Positions 1 to 6,028 of a DNA stretch of 8,677 bases are shown in pieces. Source of the DNA: Candidatus Gastranaerophilales bacterium. GTDB lineage: Bacteria > Cyanobacteriota > Vampirovibrionia > Gastranaerophilales > Gastranaerophilaceae. The notes under the pieces are model-generated. The model ran no database searches, was not told the origin of the DNA, and saw only the letters and a list, made by a program, of their open reading frames with translations. The DNA is taken from NCBI GenBank assembly GCA_947589525.1, contig CANQAW010000063.1:1-8677 (forward strand), in the 5' to 3' direction. Position numbers and translations under genes: made by a program. The first letter of the stretch is position 1; every line of letters starts with the position of its first letter.

Positions 1-713
1 GTTTTGATGCCATTGCAACTGCGGCAGAGGAAACCAAAAATCCGCAAAAAAACCTTCCGATAGGAATAATAGGTTCTCTTGTCGTCTGCACTATTGTATA
101 TGTACTTGTTGCTTTGGTTTTAACGGGGGTTGTTCCGATGTCGCAAATTGATATTCAAGCACCTCTTGCAAGCGCTATGAGCGGAGTCGGTAAAAATTGG
201 ATTGCAGGCTTGATTTCAATTGGTGCGCTTACGGGTTTAACCTCGGTACTGCTTGTTATGATGCTTGCGGGTACAAGAATTTTATACGCAATGAGCAGAG
301 ACGGATTTTTGCCAAAAATTCTTCAAAGTGTGCACCCTAAGTTTAAAACCCCGCATATTATAACTCTAATGTCAGGCATTATTTGTATAATCGGAACGTT
401 GTGTTTGAATATCTCCGTTGCGGCAGAGATGTGTAATTTTGGAACTTTTGCTTCTTTTATTATTGTTTGCGTTGCCGTTTTAATATTGAGAAAAACTCAA
501 CCTGACAGAGTTCGTCCGTTTAAAGTTCCCTTTTCTCCGTTTGTGCCTTTGGCGGGTATTATATGCTGCAGCGGTCTTATGTTATATTCCATGAAATTTT
601 TAAAAACATCAAGAGTCTTGTTCCCCGCATGGATAATTATGGGTATTATGTTTTACTTTTTATATGGTTATAAACAGCAAAGAAAACTGGAAGAAAATTT
701 AAAAAATGATTAA
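1..713 (+). CDS. APC-superfamily amino acid permease, CAT type, C-terminal part (5' end outside window)
   Basis: This is the C-terminal half (236 visible residues) of an inner-membrane amino acid transporter. The open frame enters at the left edge, and its first full codon is at position 3. The visible protein begins in the CAT-family signature FDAIATAAEETKNPQ, in the cytoplasmic loop after TM6, followed by LVALVLTG, the helix ISIGALTGLTSVLLVMML and the strongly conserved TRILYAMSRDGFLP loop. Several further hydrophobic helices and a short basic tail follow, so about TM7-TM12 are present. It aligns without large gaps to the next gene product, making the pair tandem paralogues that have diverged clearly at DNA level. 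Its glycine-rich TM8 segment looks more family-typical than that of its neighbour. Proton-coupled uptake of cationic or neutral amino acids is usual for the family, but the substrate cannot be read from the sequence. The stop codon lies inside the start of the next gene, implying co-transcription. Confidence 0.93.
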   Translation, partial: FDAIATAAEETKNPQKNLPIGIIGSLVVCTIVYVLVALVLTGVVPMSQIDIQAPLASAMSGVGKNWIAGLISIGALTGLTSVLLVMMLAGTRILYAMSRDGFLPKILQSVHPKFKTPHIITLMSGIICIIGTLCLNISVAAEMCNFGTFASFIIVCVAVLILRKTQPDRVRPFKVPFSPFVPLAGIICCSGLMLYSMKFLKTSRVLFPAWIIMGIMFYFLYGYKQQRKLEENLKND

Positions 714-2208
714 AAAAATTTGTTCTAATATATTAAATAGAAAGTCAGCCTGTGAGCTTATAGAAAACGCCAAAAAGGGCTCTCTTAAAAAAACTTTAAG
801 TGCGTTTGATTTATTTATAATCGGAATTGGCGCAATAGTAGGTACGGGGATTTTGACAATAGTCGGGACTGCAATTCAAGGCGGGCCCGAAAGTTCAGGT
901 GCAGGTCCCGCTATTATTATATCAATGATTTTAGCTGCCATAGCGTGTGTTTTTTGTGCTTTGTGCTATAGCGAGGTTGCTTCCATCATTCCCGTTTCGG
1001 GAAGCGTTTATACTTATGCTTATGCTTCATTGGGAGAATTTGCCGCTTGGATTGTAGGCTGGGCGCTCATGTTGAATTATGTTATAGGTAACATTGCTGT
1101 TTCAAGTTCATGGTGCGGATACTTAACCCAGCTTTTGAAGGGATTTTCGCAATATCTGCCTGACTTTGTCGTTAATTTTCCTCTTTGGCTTAGAAATGAT
1201 GTTCGCTCAATTTTGCACATGTGCGATAAATATTCCATTAATCCGCATGATATTATGCCGTATTTGTTTGATAAAATTCCCGTTGCAGTTAATTTACCCG
1301 TAGTTATGTTAACTTTAGTCGTAACTTTGGTGCTTGTAAAGGGTATCAGAGAATCGGCAAGGTTTGCAACAATTATGGTTTGTTTAAATTTGTTTATGAT
1401 TATTTCTTTTGTTGTGGTGGGTGCGCCTCATATTGATATTCAAAACTGGACTCCTTTTGCTCCGAACGGTATTCAAGGGATTATGATGGGTGCGTTTATT
1501 ATATTTTTTGCTTATATCGGAATTGATGCAGTTACGGCAACTGCCGAAGAGGCAAAAAATCCACAAAGAGATATTCCCGTTGCGATTTTTACAACTTTAA
1601 TTTTTTGTACGGTTTTGTATATTTTGGTTGCACTTGTATTAACGGGTATTTGTCCTTTAGGAACAATAAATATACAAGCTCCGATAGCAAGTGCGCTATG
1701 TGCTATTAACAAAGATTATCTGGCTTGTTTTATATCCGTAGCTTCTGTTTGTGCGCTTGCAAGCGTATTTTTAATTTGCCAGCTTGCATCCACAAGAATT
1801 CTTTATGCAATGAGCAGAGATAAATTCCTGCCCAGAGTTTTAAGAGCTATTCATAAGAAATACAGAACCCCGCATGTTTTAACATGGCTTGTAGGAATAG
1901 TAACCATTGTGTGCTCACTGTTTATGGATTTAAATATTTCGGCACAGTTGTGTAATTACGGAACTTTTACTTCTTTTATAGCTATTTGTATTGCGGTAAT
2001 GGTGTTAAGAAAAACTGAGCCTGATTTAAAGCGCTCGTTCAGAGTTCCTTTAATGCCTTTATTTCCCATATTAGGCATTATATCAAGTTTGAGTTTAATG
2101 GCATTTTCCTTAAAAGAGTTAACTTCCAGTGTTGCAATGTTTGTTTTATGGATTGTTTTGGGAGTTGCGATTTATGTTACTTTTAGTTATAAAAATTTAA
2201 GAAATTAA
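706..2208 (+). CDS. APC-superfamily amino acid permease, CAT type (complete)
   Basis: This is a complete 500-residue integral membrane amino acid transporter of about 12 helices, the usual size for bacterial CAT/YfnA-like permeases. TM1 carries the broken-helix substrate motif GAIVGTGIL (residues 42-50). The segment EVASIIPVSGSVYTYAYASLGE starts at residue 90 and corresponds to the family's E-x5-P-x-G-G-x-Y-x-Y region. The signature FAYIGIDAVTATAEEAKNPQ is at 268-287 and TRILYAMSRD at 363-372. A polar stretch around residues 160-195 forms the usual extracellular loop. The ATG overlaps the end of the upstream paralogue by 8 bases, with a weak GGAAGA at 689-694 as ribosome binding site, so translation is probably coupled. 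In the TM8 segment the family-typical GALTGLTS of the neighbour is replaced by SVCALAS, which hints at a different substrate. The stop codon overlaps tail to tail with the minus-strand fliT-like gene. Confidence 0.95.
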   Translation: MIKKICSNILNRKSACELIENAKKGSLKKTLSAFDLFIIGIGAIVGTGILTIVGTAIQGGPESSGAGPAIIISMILAAIACVFCALCYSEVASIIPVSGSVYTYAYASLGEFAAWIVGWALMLNYVIGNIAVSSSWCGYLTQLLKGFSQYLPDFVVNFPLWLRNDVRSILHMCDKYSINPHDIMPYLFDKIPVAVNLPVVMLTLVVTLVLVKGIRESARFATIMVCLNLFMIISFVVVGAPHIDIQNWTPFAPNGIQGIMMGAFIIFFAYIGIDAVTATAEEAKNPQRDIPVAIFTTLIFCTVLYILVALVLTGICPLGTINIQAPIASALCAINKDYLACFISVASVCALASVFLICQLASTRILYAMSRDKFLPRVLRAIHKKYRTPHVLTWLVGIVTIVCSLFMDLNISAQLCNYGTFTSFIAICIAVMVLRKTEPDLKRSFRVPLMPLFPILGIISSLSLMAFSLKELTSSVAMFVLWIVLGVAIYVTFSYKNLRN

Positions 2209-2591
2209 TTTTCGTCGTCATCCGTTAATTCAATTGTTGACTGAGTTTGCGACAGTGAAGGTTCGTATGCGGTATATATTTTTTTTGTTTTGCTTGTGTT
2301 GACAATTTCACGCATTGCTTTTGTTTTTAAGTTTTCCATCAATTTAATGTTTATTTTTTCTTCTTCAATTAATTTTAACTTGAAATTGAGCAATTCTTTA
2401 TCTTTTTTAATTTCCTGATGATAAATTTTTTCAAAGGAAACAATTTCTTTTATTAACTCGTTTTTTGTGTCAAAAATGTTTTGGATTGTCTCCATGTCTT
2501 CTTTTTTTATTGCCGATTTAATATAGCTGTTAATTTTTTCAAATTTTTCGTATAAAAGCTTAATGTGCTCTCTGTTGTTTTTTTCAAGCAT
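2205..2591 (-). CDS. FliT-like flagellar export chaperone (putative)
   Basis: This encodes a 128-residue, highly charged, almost entirely helical protein. The sequence has no strong family signature, but its size, its predicted long helices (about residues 5-60 and 65-100) and its place directly after fliS fit the FliT/FlgN group of small helical chaperones, which keep the cap protein FliD or hook-associated proteins soluble and targeted for export. The end of the last helix, ENLKTKAMREIVNTSKTKKIYTAY, has the form seen in Gram-positive-type FliT proteins, where a basic Lys/Gly turn precedes an Ala-Tyr ending. A short acidic tail ELTDDDEN follows. The start is preceded by AGGA overlapping the fliS stop codon, 11 bases after fliS, so it belongs to the same operon. 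A general coiled-coil protein of unknown function is the alternative. The assignment rests mostly on context. Confidence 0.6.
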   Translation of the reverse strand: MLEKNNREHIKLLYEKFEKINSYIKSAIKKEDMETIQNIFDTKNELIKEIVSFEKIYHQEIKKDKELLNFKLKLIEEEKINIKLMENLKTKAMREIVNTSKTKKIYTAYEPSLSQTQSTIELTDDDEN

Positions 2592-2602
2592 TGTTCTTTG
2601 TC

Positions 2603-3052
2603 CTATGCGTAATCATCAGTTTCTTCGTATTCATTGCTATCCGAATCCGAATTTTCGTCTTGCAGTTTTTTTGCGGTTTCTTTTTGATTAAGTTCGATTG
2701 CTTTTTCCCAAGTAGCTTTTAAGCTTTTTAAATACGTTAGTACTTCATCAACAGGCTGTGTTTCTTTTTTGATATTTGCATGCACCAGTCTTCTCAGGAA
2801 ATATTCGTATAAACTTGTAAGGTTTTGCGCCAGTTGCGGAGCAATTTCTCTATCGAGCGAATTAATAAATTCTTCTATAATTTTTTGTGCTCCTATGAGA
2901 TTATTGTTCCAATTTTCATAATCCTTTTTGGAGAGAGATATTTTTGCTTTATTTAAAAACTGTATTGCACCGTCATATAACATTATAAGAATTTGTTCTC
3001 TGGTGGCGGTTTCAATGTTTAATTTTTGATATTGTTTAATGTATTGATTCAT
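2603..3052 (-). CDS. fliS: Flagellar export chaperone FliS
   Basis: FliS binds the disordered C-terminus of flagellin in the cytoplasm, prevents premature polymerisation and delivers flagellin to the type III export gate. The 149-residue product shows the whole family pattern. It has YQKLNIETATREQILIMLYDGAI (residues 8-30), the AQKIIEEFINSLD helix (55-67), LAQNLTSLYEYFLRRLVHAN (74-93) and the final DEVLTYLKSLKATWEKAI helix (102-119). These match the four-helix bundle of known FliS proteins. Residues 131-149 form an extra, strongly acidic tail rich in Asp, Glu and Ser, which makes the protein longer than the usual 120-135 residues. The ribosome binding site AAAAGG lies inside the last codons of the preceding flaG-like gene, whose stop codon is one base from this ATG, so translation is probably coupled. 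Confidence 0.95.
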   Translation of the reverse strand: MNQYIKQYQKLNIETATREQILIMLYDGAIQFLNKAKISLSKKDYENWNNNLIGAQKIIEEFINSLDREIAPQLAQNLTSLYEYFLRRLVHANIKKETQPVDEVLTYLKSLKATWEKAIELNQKETAKKLQDENSDSDSNEYEETDDYA

Positions 3053-3053
3053 T

Positions 3054-3479
3054 TTAATACCTTTTATTTATTAATACTCCGGTGTAGTTTTTTAAATATT
3101 TTGTTAAATTTGAAAGAGCTTCGGGGTTAAATTTTTGTATTACCTGCTGTGTTTTTTTATCAATTATCAATATATTACCGCTTTCTTCTTCCAATTTTAA
3201 AATATATTTATTATTATCGCTTAAATCATATTTAACCGCATTTAATTCGCTTAATTCGTCATTTTGTTCGTTATCTTTTAAATCTTCATCTTTATTGCTG
3301 CGCTTTGTGTTCTTTTTGTTTTCTTCTTTCTCTTTTTTTTCGTCTGCGTTAATTCTTTGTCCTTGTGTCAGACCATCGACTACTTGAGGAAAATTTTCCT
3401 GATTTATTTTATTTAGTTCTCCTGAATTTAATTCTGAACTAATTCTTAATTGATTTACCGATATTCCGTCCAGACCCAT
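3054..3479 (-). CDS. flaG: FlaG-like flagellar protein
   Basis: This is a 141-residue protein in three parts. Residues 1-45 are a weakly conserved N-terminal region. Residues 46-80 are a low-complexity, highly charged Lys/Glu/Asp/Asn linker. A compact C-terminal domain occupies residues 82-141. That domain reads as FlaG: a beta strand (KYILKLEEESGNILI), then IDKKTQQVIQKFNPE (106-120), corresponding to the family's D-x2-T-x-E-V-I-R-x-I-P-x-E motif, then GVLINKRY at the end, corresponding to the G-x-hydrophobic-x-D/N ending. FlaG proteins influence filament length, and their genes commonly sit beside fliD and fliS, which supports the call. As first gene of the minus-strand operon, its start has a modest GAAAG ribosome binding site at about 3486-3490. 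No fliD follows it here. The linker is longer than in many FlaG proteins. Confidence 0.75.
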   Translation of the reverse strand: MGLDGISVNQLRISSELNSGELNKINQENFPQVVDGLTQGQRINADEKKEKEENKKNTKRSNKDEDLKDNEQNDELSELNAVKYDLSDNNKYILKLEEESGNILIIDKKTQQVIQKFNPEALSNLTKYLKNYTGVLINKRY

Positions 3480-3612
3480 TTTTATCTTTCGTAAATAATT
3501 ATAACGTATTTTACATTTTTATATTTAAATTATATAATGTATTTGTTTAAAAATCTACGTTATGTATAATCATATTATGTTTATTTATTAATATTTTATT
3601 TAAGGGATTAGA
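3480..3612. promoter_or_regulatory. Divergent intergenic promoter region between flaG-like gene and the 249-residue protein gene
   Basis: This 133-base, very AT-rich spacer separates two operons that read away from each other, so it should hold promoters for both. Minus-strand -10-like hexamers (TATAAT) occur at 3498-3503, close to the flaG-like start, and at 3529-3534. Neither has a convincing -35 box. No sigma-28 (TAAA spacer GCCGATAA) or sigma-54 (GG/GC at -24/-12) flagellar promoter could be recognised by eye. The plus-strand candidate is listed separately. Confidence 0.5.
3543..3570 (+). promoter_or_regulatory. Candidate sigma-70 type promoter for the 3613-5767 gene cluster
   Basis: A perfect TATAAT at 3565-3570 is preceded by TTGTTT at 3543-3548 with a 16-base spacer. 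Only three of six -35 positions match consensus. Transcription would begin near 3577 and give a leader of about 36 bases. The downstream gene has a good ribosome binding site, AAGGGA, ending about 5 bases before its ATG at 3613. In such AT-rich DNA a chance TATAAT is not rare, so confidence is moderate. Confidence 0.45.
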
Positions 3613-4362
3613 ATGCAGAAGATTTCGGATATTTTTATAGAAAACATTAACAGTTTGCCCATCTGGGTAAAACAAGTAGTCACCAAAGTGGTAATGCATG
3701 ATTTGGATGTAAAACTTCAAGACTTCAGCAATTTGTGCGAAGCTGATGTTCTTCTTCAAAATCTTATCCCCGCTCTTAGTTTTAAAGGCAAGCAGGAGTT
3801 AAAAACCCGTTCGCTAAAACTGTCAGATGCTCATTATATTTTTCTTCAAGAACTGCTTGAAGAAAATGATTTTTTTGAAATAACCGTTAAAAACAGCTGG
3901 TCTTTTGCGGATACGGCAAAAATTTTTGTAAAATGTAACGAAATGGAGCTTTTACAAGTACAAGATGTTAATACCAATAAAAACATAGCTCTTGCTATGT
4001 TTATTGCAGGTAAAATCAAAACAGGCGAATTTTTAAAACGTATAGGTAAAATTAATGCGATTCAACTTGAACAGGCGCTTCGTTATCAAAAGCAATTGAA
4101 TGATGAAGGACGTCATGTAAAAATGGCAAGCATATTAATTAAAATGGGATTTATCACCGATAAAGGTTTAGACAGTCTTTTGCTGTTAAAAGAGGAAGCA
4201 AAAAGACGTCTGCCCGTTAACTTTGGTCTTACTTCGATTAAGTGCGATACTCCCGAAGACGAACAAACGCAGGTTGACAAGCTTCAAAGAGAAGTTGCCC
4301 GTCTTGAAAGCGAAAATCTGCTTATGAAAAAACGTTTAAAAAAACTTTTAAATCTTAACTGA
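3613..4362 (+). CDS. Protein with tandem MshEN-like (GspE N-terminal type) motif and C-terminal coiled coil; function unknown
   Basis: This encodes a 249-residue soluble protein of unknown function. Residues 1-130 are mixed helix and strand that I do not recognise. Residues 136-159, KTGEFLKRIGKIN...ALRYQ, fit the MshEN motif RLGxxLxxxGxxxxxxLxxxLxxQ at G3, L6, G10, L17, L21 and Q24; only the first two positions differ. A second copy at residues 170-193 (KMASILIKMGFIT...LLLLK) keeps L6, G10, L17 and L21 but has Ala for G3 and Lys for the final Gln. Such tandem motifs form the N-terminal domain of type II secretion and type IV pilus ATPases, and in MshE they bind c-di-GMP. No ATPase follows here. 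Instead residues about 221-246 form a heptad-like coiled coil. The gene is the first in its operon, starts divergently from flagellar genes, and its TGA overlaps the asparaginase ATG. A role in c-di-GMP signalling is inference. Confidence 0.85.
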   Translation: MQKISDIFIENINSLPIWVKQVVTKVVMHDLDVKLQDFSNLCEADVLLQNLIPALSFKGKQELKTRSLKLSDAHYIFLQELLEENDFFEITVKNSWSFADTAKIFVKCNEMELLQVQDVNTNKNIALAMFIAGKIKTGEFLKRIGKINAIQLEQALRYQKQLNDEGRHVKMASILIKMGFITDKGLDSLLLLKEEAKRRLPVNFGLTSIKCDTPEDEQTQVDKLQREVARLESENLLMKKRLKKLLNLN

Positions 4363-5300
4363 TGAATGTTCATGAAATATTACTTAAAACCGAAAGAAAC
4401 ACCATACCCGATTCTTATTATTGGGGAAGCGTTTATCTTGCAAACAAAGACGGTATTTATAAATATATCGGACTAAATCCGGATACGCTTTTTTTTATGC
4501 GTTCCCTTGCTAAGCCGATACAGGCAAGCATTATTGCGGATTGCAATATAGTAAGCGATTATAAATTAAAAAACTGCGAAATTGCCATGTTTGCCGGTTC
4601 ACATGCCGGCAGTAAAACTCATGTTAAAGTTTTGGAGCGCTTGATTAAAAAACACAACATAAAAAAATCCATGCTTTTGCTTAAACCATCTGCACCTTTG
4701 GATTTAAGAGGCTTTAACGGTTATGGAACAAAACTTCAAAATAATTGCTCCGCCAAACATATAATGATGATTTTAATGTCAAAATATCTCGGTTATGACA
4801 CAGACGATTATATAAATCCCGCTCACCCCGTTCAAAAATTAATCCATGAAAAGCAAAATTGCTTGTGTGGGGATAAATGTGAAATTCTTTCATTTGACGG
4901 GTGCGGCACTCCCCTTTGGGCAATAAGCGCCAAGCAAATTATACAAGCTTATTTTAATTTGTTGAATGATAAAAAATATGCCTTCATTTTTAACGCAATA
5001 TTAAACAATCATTATTTATTCGGAGGTTATAACCGCTTTGACAGCGAGCTGATTGCTCTCTCGTCCAAAAATTTGTTTTCAAAAGTCGGTGCGGGCGGTT
5101 TTGTCATAGTTTATAATTTTGCTCTAAAGGAAATTCTTCTTATCAAATTGGCGCAAAATAATAATGAAGCCCGCCGTTTAATTGCTCTGCATCTGTTAAA
5201 TAAATTGAATTGGCTTAAGACTAATTTAAGCGAATACGAACTAAATCAAAGAGATGTAAAAGTTGCAAAATATTGTTACAATAATTTCTTTAATGATTAA
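4362..5300 (+). CDS. L-asparaginase, Rhizobium etli type (asparaginase II family)
   Basis: The predicted reaction is hydrolysis of L-asparagine to aspartate and ammonia in the cytoplasm; no signal peptide is visible. The 312 residues carry the signatures of the R. etli-type (class 3, PF06089-like) enzymes, which are related to beta-lactamase-like serine enzymes rather than to E. coli AnsA/AnsB. Catalytic Ser48 and Lys51 lie in RSLAKPIQA, and Ser80 in GSHAG. The zinc-binding set is Cys129 and Lys132 (NNCSAKH) with Cys181 (DGCGTP). GGYNRFDSEL is at residues 221-230 and the second catalytic Lys241 in SKVGAGG. Ser48, Lys51 and Ser80 fall at the same numbers I recall for the R. etli enzyme. Two conserved-motif changes stand out: Ala for Gly in NNCSGKH, and Gly for Glu in the usual GAEG. 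The start codon shares its A with the stop of the preceding gene (TGATG), so translation is probably coupled. Activity is likely but the substitutions leave some doubt. Confidence 0.9.
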   Translation: MNVHEILLKTERNTIPDSYYWGSVYLANKDGIYKYIGLNPDTLFFMRSLAKPIQASIIADCNIVSDYKLKNCEIAMFAGSHAGSKTHVKVLERLIKKHNIKKSMLLLKPSAPLDLRGFNGYGTKLQNNCSAKHIMMILMSKYLGYDTDDYINPAHPVQKLIHEKQNCLCGDKCEILSFDGCGTPLWAISAKQIIQAYFNLLNDKKYAFIFNAILNNHYLFGGYNRFDSELIALSSKNLFSKVGAGGFVIVYNFALKEILLIKLAQNNNEARRLIALHLLNKLNWLKTNLSEYELNQRDVKVAKYCYNNFFND

Positions 5301-5320
5301 ATTTCTGATAGAATAAGTTT

Positions 5321-5767
5321 ATGGTTAGTGATCATATTAATTTAAAATCACGTTTACAGAAACAACAAAAGAAAAAAATAAGAAAAATTCGTTTTTATCA
5401 CTCCTTTCTTACAATTGTTCTTTTAATCTGTATATTTCAAATAAGTTTTTCGGCATTGCTCAACCTTGCCAAAATTGTTGTGTACCAAACTAAAATATAT
5501 AAAGCACAAGAACTTTTTTATCAGGCTGACACCAGAAACAAGAATTTAAAAAATGAAATTCAAAATTTCAGCTCTATGTATAAAGTTGAATCAATTGCAA
5601 GAAATAACCTTAAAATGGCGGCGAAAGACGAGGTTTTGATTATTATAAATCAGCCTGCTGCCGAACAAACTAAAGTTGATACTATGCCTGATAATAAATT
5701 TATCAAGTTTTTGGAAGATTTTTCAGCTAAATTTAACAGTGATTTAAATAGCGAAAAGCAAGATTAA
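5321..5767 (+). CDS. FtsB/DivIC-like septum formation initiator protein
   Basis: This is a 148-residue single-pass inner-membrane protein of the FtsB/DivIC (septum formation initiator) family, which bridges early and late divisome proteins and helps activate septal peptidoglycan synthesis. A basic cytoplasmic N-terminus (KQQKKKIRKIR, from residue 14) precedes one transmembrane helix at about residues 27-48. A coiled-coil stretch covers about 55-85, and the hallmark YKVESIARNNLKMAAKDEVL occupies 87-106, ending in a hydrophobic strand. Residues 110-148 are a polar tail of no clear family. The ATG lies 20 bases after the asparaginase stop, with only a weak purine-rich ribosome binding site, so it is probably the last gene of that operon. 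Its pairing with asparaginase has no evident functional logic. The exact subfamily, FtsB, DivIC or FtsL-like, cannot be settled from the sequence alone. Confidence 0.82.
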   Translation: MVSDHINLKSRLQKQQKKKIRKIRFYHSFLTIVLLICIFQISFSALLNLAKIVVYQTKIYKAQELFYQADTRNKNLKNEIQNFSSMYKVESIARNNLKMAAKDEVLIIINQPAAEQTKVDTMPDNKFIKFLEDFSAKFNSDLNSEKQD

Positions 5768-5769
5768 AA

Positions 5770-5913
5770 TTATTTGATAATGCGCATTTTAAATTCGTAG
5801 TCGCATGTTTTTGCGATGGAATTATATGCAAACTTGCGCCTTTTAAGCATGGCAATATTAATTAAACTGTTACATTTAGACATATTTGATAATTTTTTTG
5901 ATTTTTTTTGCAT
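5770..5913 (-). CDS. Candidate small basic protein, 47 residues (hypothetical)
   Basis: I read this minus-strand frame by hand. It runs from ATG (5913 down to 5911) through 47 codons to TAA at 5770-5772, starting MQKKSKKLSN and ending FKMRIIK. It is strongly basic, has two cysteines (residues 14 and 37) and no hydrophobic helix. It fills most of an otherwise gene-free gap, and its stop lies two bases from the stop of the convergent septum gene. AAGGG lies about 11 bases upstream of the ATG, which is rather far for a ribosome binding site. No family is recognised. In DNA this AT-rich an open run of 47 codons is uncommon but not decisive, so it may be spurious. Confidence 0.3.
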   Translation of the reverse strand: MQKKSKKLSNMSKCNSLINIAMLKRRKFAYNSIAKTCDYEFKMRIIK

Positions 5914-5982
5914 ATAACTCGTATCCCTTATATTTCTATATTTCGGATATTTTCCGTAAAACTTTAATAATTTTAATAATTA

Positions 5983-6012
5983 TTTACATTATTTATGTTG
6001 TATAATTATTAT
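5983..6012 (+). promoter_or_regulatory. Candidate trmFO promoter
   Basis: TATAAT at 6001-6006 lies just upstream of trmFO, but its 17-base-spaced -35 position is poor. A better box, TTTACA at 5983-5988, pairs at 18 bases with TATTAT at 6007-6012. Either would give a very short leader of about 10-16 bases that includes the ribosome binding site GAGGAG at 6020-6025. The exact -10 cannot be chosen by eye. Confidence 0.4.
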
Positions 6013-6028
6013 ATTAACCGAGGAGATT

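Larger units (their letters stand above)
5768..6028. other. Intergenic region between septum gene and trmFO
   Basis: This is a 261-base AT-rich gap. It holds the candidate minus-strand small ORF, a perfect 10-base palindrome AATGCGCATT at 5779-5788, and a short hairpin with a 5-base stem TCGCA/TGCGA at 5801-5816. It also contains a tandem 9-base repeat TTTAATAAT at 5963-5980 and the likely trmFO promoter. Neither inverted repeat is followed by a T-tract that would make a convincing intrinsic terminator. Confidence 0.6.

Noticed and set aside
114..116. Start of the first permease at position 114
   Set aside because: The codon there is an internal TTG, and the frame continues upstream through the conserved FDAIATAAEE motif to the window edge.
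1384..1712. Minus-strand open frames inside the second permease gene
   Set aside because: They are antisense shadows of a clear, conserved coding frame and resemble no known protein.
3480..3495. GAAAGATAAA before the flaG-like start as a sigma-28 -10 element
   Set aside because: It would place the transcript start on the start codon itself, and no matching TAAA -35 box lies at the right distance.
3547..3759. Minus-strand open frame across the divergent promoter and the start of the 249-residue protein gene
   Set aside because: It is antisense to a gene with a good ribosome binding site, and it lacks recognisable features.
4714..4923. Minus-strand open frame inside the asparaginase gene
   Set aside because: It overlaps conserved asparaginase motifs and has no independent support.
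5779..5788. Palindrome AATGCGCATT as an operator
   Set aside because: It is a single 10-base palindrome just past a stop codon with no promoter nearby, and such a match is expected by chance.
5801..5816. Hairpin TCGCA-loop-TGCGA as a terminator for the septum gene
   Set aside because: The stem is only 5 base pairs and no T-tract follows on either strand.
5816..5917. Plus-strand 33-codon ORF in the gap before trmFO
   Set aside because: It is short, has no ribosome binding site and lies antisense to the better minus-strand frame.
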